6,376 bases of DNA from an uncultured Ilumatobacter sp. (GTDB lineage: Bacteria > Actinomycetota > Acidimicrobiia > Acidimicrobiales > Ilumatobacteraceae). The notes below the pieces were generated by a model. It ran no database searches. It saw only the letters and a list, made by a program, of their open reading frames with translations, and was not told where the DNA came from. Below, piece after piece: positions 5,904 to 6,376 of the stretch. The stretch covers positions 1 to 6,376 of the forward strand of contig CALCXK010000008.1 in assembly GCA_937905835.1 (NCBI GenBank). The letters run 5' to 3'. Positions within the stretch are counted from its first letter, which is position 1; each line of letters begins with the position of its first letter. Both the position numbers and the translations under genes were made by a program.

Positions 5904-6376
5904 TTGTTGGATCCGGACGGGCCGGGATCGTGGACGCATCCGCATCTGTCGCGCATGCTCTACGCCGACGGCAAAGTCCTCGCGCCGTTGTTCCGCGCGC
6001 GGCCCGGTGATACTCGGCTCAACAAGACCACGGGTGAGCTGCGCCTGTTGCGTGCCGAGCCTGATGCCGGGTTGCATTTCGAGGGGACGGGCGAGACGGC
6101 CTGGGGCACGAAGTGGGTGCTGGTTGCGGTGCGTTCGAATGATGTGCATGGCCGGGTGATTGTTGATGTCGACTGGGTGCCGACACCTGGGGGAGAGGCC
6201 GCTGCGGCAATGGACTGCTTCAGTGCTCTCGCACCGCACTGCCCCGGCGCGCAGGGCGTGCTGTATGACACGGCTCTTCGTGGTGTGCATCATCAACGTC
6301 TGATGCGCGATCACGGGTGGCTGTCGGTCAACAAGGTGACCGCTGCCAAAGCCGGATCGAAGAAACCGCGTCGCGG
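5904..6376 (+). CDS. Conserved protein of unknown function, 3' end outside window
   Basis: An uninterrupted frame runs from just after a TAG at 5886-5888 to the window edge, about 157 codons from the TTG at 5904. Other possible starts are TTG 5907 and ATG 5955; none has a convincing SD. It begins LLDPDGPGSWTHPHLSRM, continues with RPGDTRLNKTTGELRLLRAE and TKWVLVAVRSNDVHGR, then VDVDWVPTPGGEA, YDTALRGVHHQRLM and a basic stretch at the edge. It resembles hypothetical proteins I associate with actinobacteria, but I cannot name a domain. The alternating strands and acidic residues in VDVDW and YDT could suit an RNase H-like (DDE transposase-type) fold; this is speculation. It runs opposite to the M81/SDR unit and is probably unrelated to the metabolic genes. 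Confidence 0.6.
   Translation, partial: MLDPDGPGSWTHPHLSRMLYADGKVLAPLFRARPGDTRLNKTTGELRLLRAEPDAGLHFEGTGETAWGTKWVLVAVRSNDVHGRVIVDVDWVPTPGGEAAAAMDCFSALAPHCPGAQGVLYDTALRGVHHQRLMRDHGWLSVNKVTAAKAGSKKPRR

Overview
This window looks like a stretch of a high-GC bacterial chromosome. GTG starts, strongly GC-ending codons and the partial gene at the right end suggest an actinobacterium. That assignment is inferred from style and remembered family resemblance; there is no marker gene here.

Layout, left to right. (1) 1-195: probably the last few codons of an upstream gene, then a strong inverted repeat and the leader of the first complete gene. (2) 196-1212 (+): a PfkB-family sugar kinase with 2-keto-3-deoxygluconate (KDG) kinase hallmarks. 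(3) 1235-1909 (-): a KDPG-aldolase family protein, convergent with the kinase and 22 nt from it. (4) 1910-1995: a short divergent control region with palindromes and a 5-nt tandem repeat. (5) 1996-3456 (+): a zinc amidohydrolase of the D-aminoacylase / N-acyl-D-amino-acid deacylase family. (6) 3484-4290 (-) and 4278-5750 (-): a two-gene unit in which an M81 (MlrC-type) metallopeptidase is followed, with a 13-nt overlap, by an SDR oxidoreductase. (7) 5751-5903: a spacer with a 7-bp-arm inverted repeat and a possible frameshifted 5' gene end. (8) about 5904-6376 (+): the first part of a conserved protein of unknown function that runs off the window.

How the genes may work together. Kinase plus aldolase is the lower half of the Entner-Doudoroff route: KDG to KDPG (or the galacto epimer) to pyruvate and glyceraldehyde-3-phosphate. 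The deacylase and the M81 enzyme both belong to families that handle amide bonds in D-amino-acid-type or otherwise unusual peptides. One idea that ties them together is catabolism of an N-acylated amino sugar acid. N-acyl-D-glucosaminate is formally an N-acyl-D-amino acid, its deacylation gives D-glucosaminate, and an ammonia-lyase outside this window would give KDG for the kinase and aldolase. The SDR could be an upstream sugar or sugar-acid dehydrogenase. The enzyme families are well supported; the joint pathway is a hypothesis.

No tRNA, rRNA, CRISPR array or complete insertion sequence was seen.
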